Shown piece after piece: positions 6,323-7,440 of a DNA stretch of 7,440 bases. Each line of letters starts with the position of its first letter. Position 1 is the stretch's first letter. The DNA comes from Actinomycetes bacterium (GTDB lineage: Bacteria > Actinomycetota > Actinomycetes > Actinomycetales > Dermatophilaceae). Where the stretch lies: the NCBI GenBank assembly GCA_023451855.1, contig JAEXXY010000312.1, positions 1-7,440 of the forward strand, in the 5' to 3' direction. The position numbers and the translations under genes were made by a program. The notes beneath the pieces were generated by a model that saw nothing but the letters and a program-made list of their open reading frames with translations, was not told the origin of the DNA and did not search any database.

Positions 6323-7440
6323 ATGACGATCGACGAGGCATTCGGCCGGGTCATCCGCGGCCACTGGCTGGTCATCCTGCTCTGCGTGCTCGTGCCCTTC
6401 GGGGCCGCGTGGTACATCGGCCGCAACCTGCCCAGCAGCTACGAGGCCGTGGCCCGCGTCCAGATGGGCAGCGAGCTGGCCAACTCCAACGTGCAGGCCG
6501 ACGCCACGAGCCAGCGCGTGCTCGGGATCGCGACGAGCCCGGGTGTCGTGCGCCAGGCCCTCGACAAGGGCGGCCTGCAGACCGACGTGGCGACCTTCGC
6601 CGCCAACAACATCGACGTGCGGCGCGTCGGCGTCTCGCCCGTCATGGAGATCGCGGTCACCGACACCTCGCCCAAGCGCGCCGCGATCATCGCGAACTCG
6701 CTCACCCGGGACGTCATCGAGTTCTCCAACGTCGGCGACCAGCCGGAAGTCGCGCAGCGGCGCACCCAGGTGCAGCGCCAGCTCGACGCACTCGCCAAGC
6801 AGCGCGCGCAGCTCGTCAAGAAGATGCCGGGCGCATCGCCGAACGGCGTCCTCGCGCTCCAGGCCCAGCTGACGTCACTGACCACGACCCAGGGCGAGCT
6901 CGAGCGTCAGCTGTCCGACCTCGAGCTGTCGACGGCGACCACCTCGCGCGCCGTGCTGCTCGACCCAGTGCGCGAACCGACGATCCCGCTGCCGGCGGCC
7001 GTCTACCAGCGCGCCGTGCTCGTCGCCCTCCTCGGCGCCCTCTTCGGCGTCGGTCTCGCGGCCGTCCTCGAGGCGTTCCGGCCCAAGCTGCCCTCCCCGC
7101 GGGTCGTCGCCCGCACGTTGGGGGTGCCGCACGTCGGCTACCTGCCGCACCGCGACCTGGCCCCGAGCACGCTCGGAGCCGCCGGTCCGATCGCCGACCG
7201 GCTGGCCCTGCTCGCGCGCCGGTACGACGCGACGCAGCTGCTCCTCGTCCTCGTCGACGCGCGCGAGGAGGCCTGGGCGCGGTCCCTGGCCCCGCTGCTC
7301 GGACCGCAGGGCGAGAAGAACGGGCACCACCTCCCGGTGCAGGTGCTCGGCCGCGAGTGGGCCGAGCCGGGGGAGCGGCCCGTCCTCGTCGTGCTCTCGC
7401 CCGACCAGGTGTCCTCGGCCGCGATCGAGCGGACCCGGGC
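6323..7440 (+). CDS. Wzz-like polysaccharide chain-length determinant/co-polymerase (3' partial)
   Basis: The 372 visible residues have the polysaccharide co-polymerase layout. A short cytoplasmic start (MTIDEAFGRVIRG) leads into transmembrane segment 1 (about 14-33). An extracytoplasmic domain begins SSYEAVARVQ and contains a long coiled-coil stretch (about 142-203, rich in Gln, Arg and Leu heptads). A Pro-rich DPVREPTIPLP segment precedes transmembrane segment 2 (about 231-249). Such proteins sit in the inner membrane and set the length of exported polysaccharide made by Wzy-type systems. After TM2 the chain continues into the cytoplasm (LGVPHVGYLPHR, then LLLVLVDAREEAW near 306-318). That is where BY-type tyrosine kinases begin, but no Gly-rich GK(S/T) Walker A is seen up to residue 372. 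The gene runs off the window, so its full length and any active kinase domain are unknown. Confidence 0.8.
   Translation, partial: MTIDEAFGRVIRGHWLVILLCVLVPFGAAWYIGRNLPSSYEAVARVQMGSELANSNVQADATSQRVLGIATSPGVVRQALDKGGLQTDVATFAANNIDVRRVGVSPVMEIAVTDTSPKRAAIIANSLTRDVIEFSNVGDQPEVAQRRTQVQRQLDALAKQRAQLVKKMPGASPNGVLALQAQLTSLTTTQGELERQLSDLELSTATTSRAVLLDPVREPTIPLPAAVYQRAVLVALLGALFGVGLAAVLEAFRPKLPSPRVVARTLGVPHVGYLPHRDLAPSTLGAAGPIADRLALLARRYDATQLLLVLVDAREEAWARSLAPLLGPQGEKNGHHLPVQVLGREWAEPGERPVLVVLSPDQVSSAAIERTR

Noticed and set aside
5919..6426. Minus-strand open frames across the intergenic repeats
   Set aside because: They are low-complexity translations of the tandem repeats and run into the start of the Wzz-like gene. 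No plausible start signal or family is seen.
6439..7330. Minus-strand open frames inside the Wzz-like gene
   Set aside because: The plus strand has two membrane segments, a coiled coil and the Pro-rich Wzz motif in one continuous frame, so these are shadows.

Overview
The window is very GC-rich DNA with strong G/C preference at third codon positions. It reads as a high-GC actinomycete chromosome (Actinomycetota, possibly a Nocardioides- or Intrasporangiaceae-like organism; the genus is a guess). All three supported genes lie on the + strand.

Layout. (1) Positions 3-1361 hold the 3' part of a divergent RtcB-family (3'-phosphate RNA ligase-like) gene whose true start probably lies upstream of the window. 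(2) After a 68-base gap, 1430-5929 encodes a 1499-residue secreted protein. It has a signal peptide, then a parallel beta-helix domain, a PKD domain, a second beta-helix domain homologous to the first, and four C-terminal PKD-like domains. (3) Positions 5930-6322 are non-coding: two strong GC hairpins (probable terminators), a 12/13-base tandem repeat block, a second 12-base direct repeat, and a weak promoter candidate. (4) Positions 6323-7440 hold the 5' part of a Wzz/chain-length-determinant-like inner-membrane protein, which runs off the right edge.

How the parts fit. The Wzz-like gene suggests the right side of the window enters an exopolysaccharide or capsule locus. The large secreted beta-helix/PKD protein has the architecture of polysaccharide lyases, epimerases and surface carbohydrate-binding proteins, so it could act on or bind that polymer; this is inference from architecture and neighbourhood. 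The RtcB-like protein has no obvious link to polysaccharide and probably belongs to a different unit.

Most notable points. The RtcB homologue keeps the nucleophile-type histidine and most metal-binding histidines but has lost several canonical ligase residues. The secreted protein carries an internal duplication of about 600 residues. In its last four PKD domains the usual F...H pair is replaced by Cys...Cys at a constant spacing, and domain charge rises steadily toward the C terminus. The Wzz-like protein has a kinase-like cytoplasmic region with no visible Walker A motif. No tRNA, rRNA, CRISPR array, insertion sequence or phage gene was seen.
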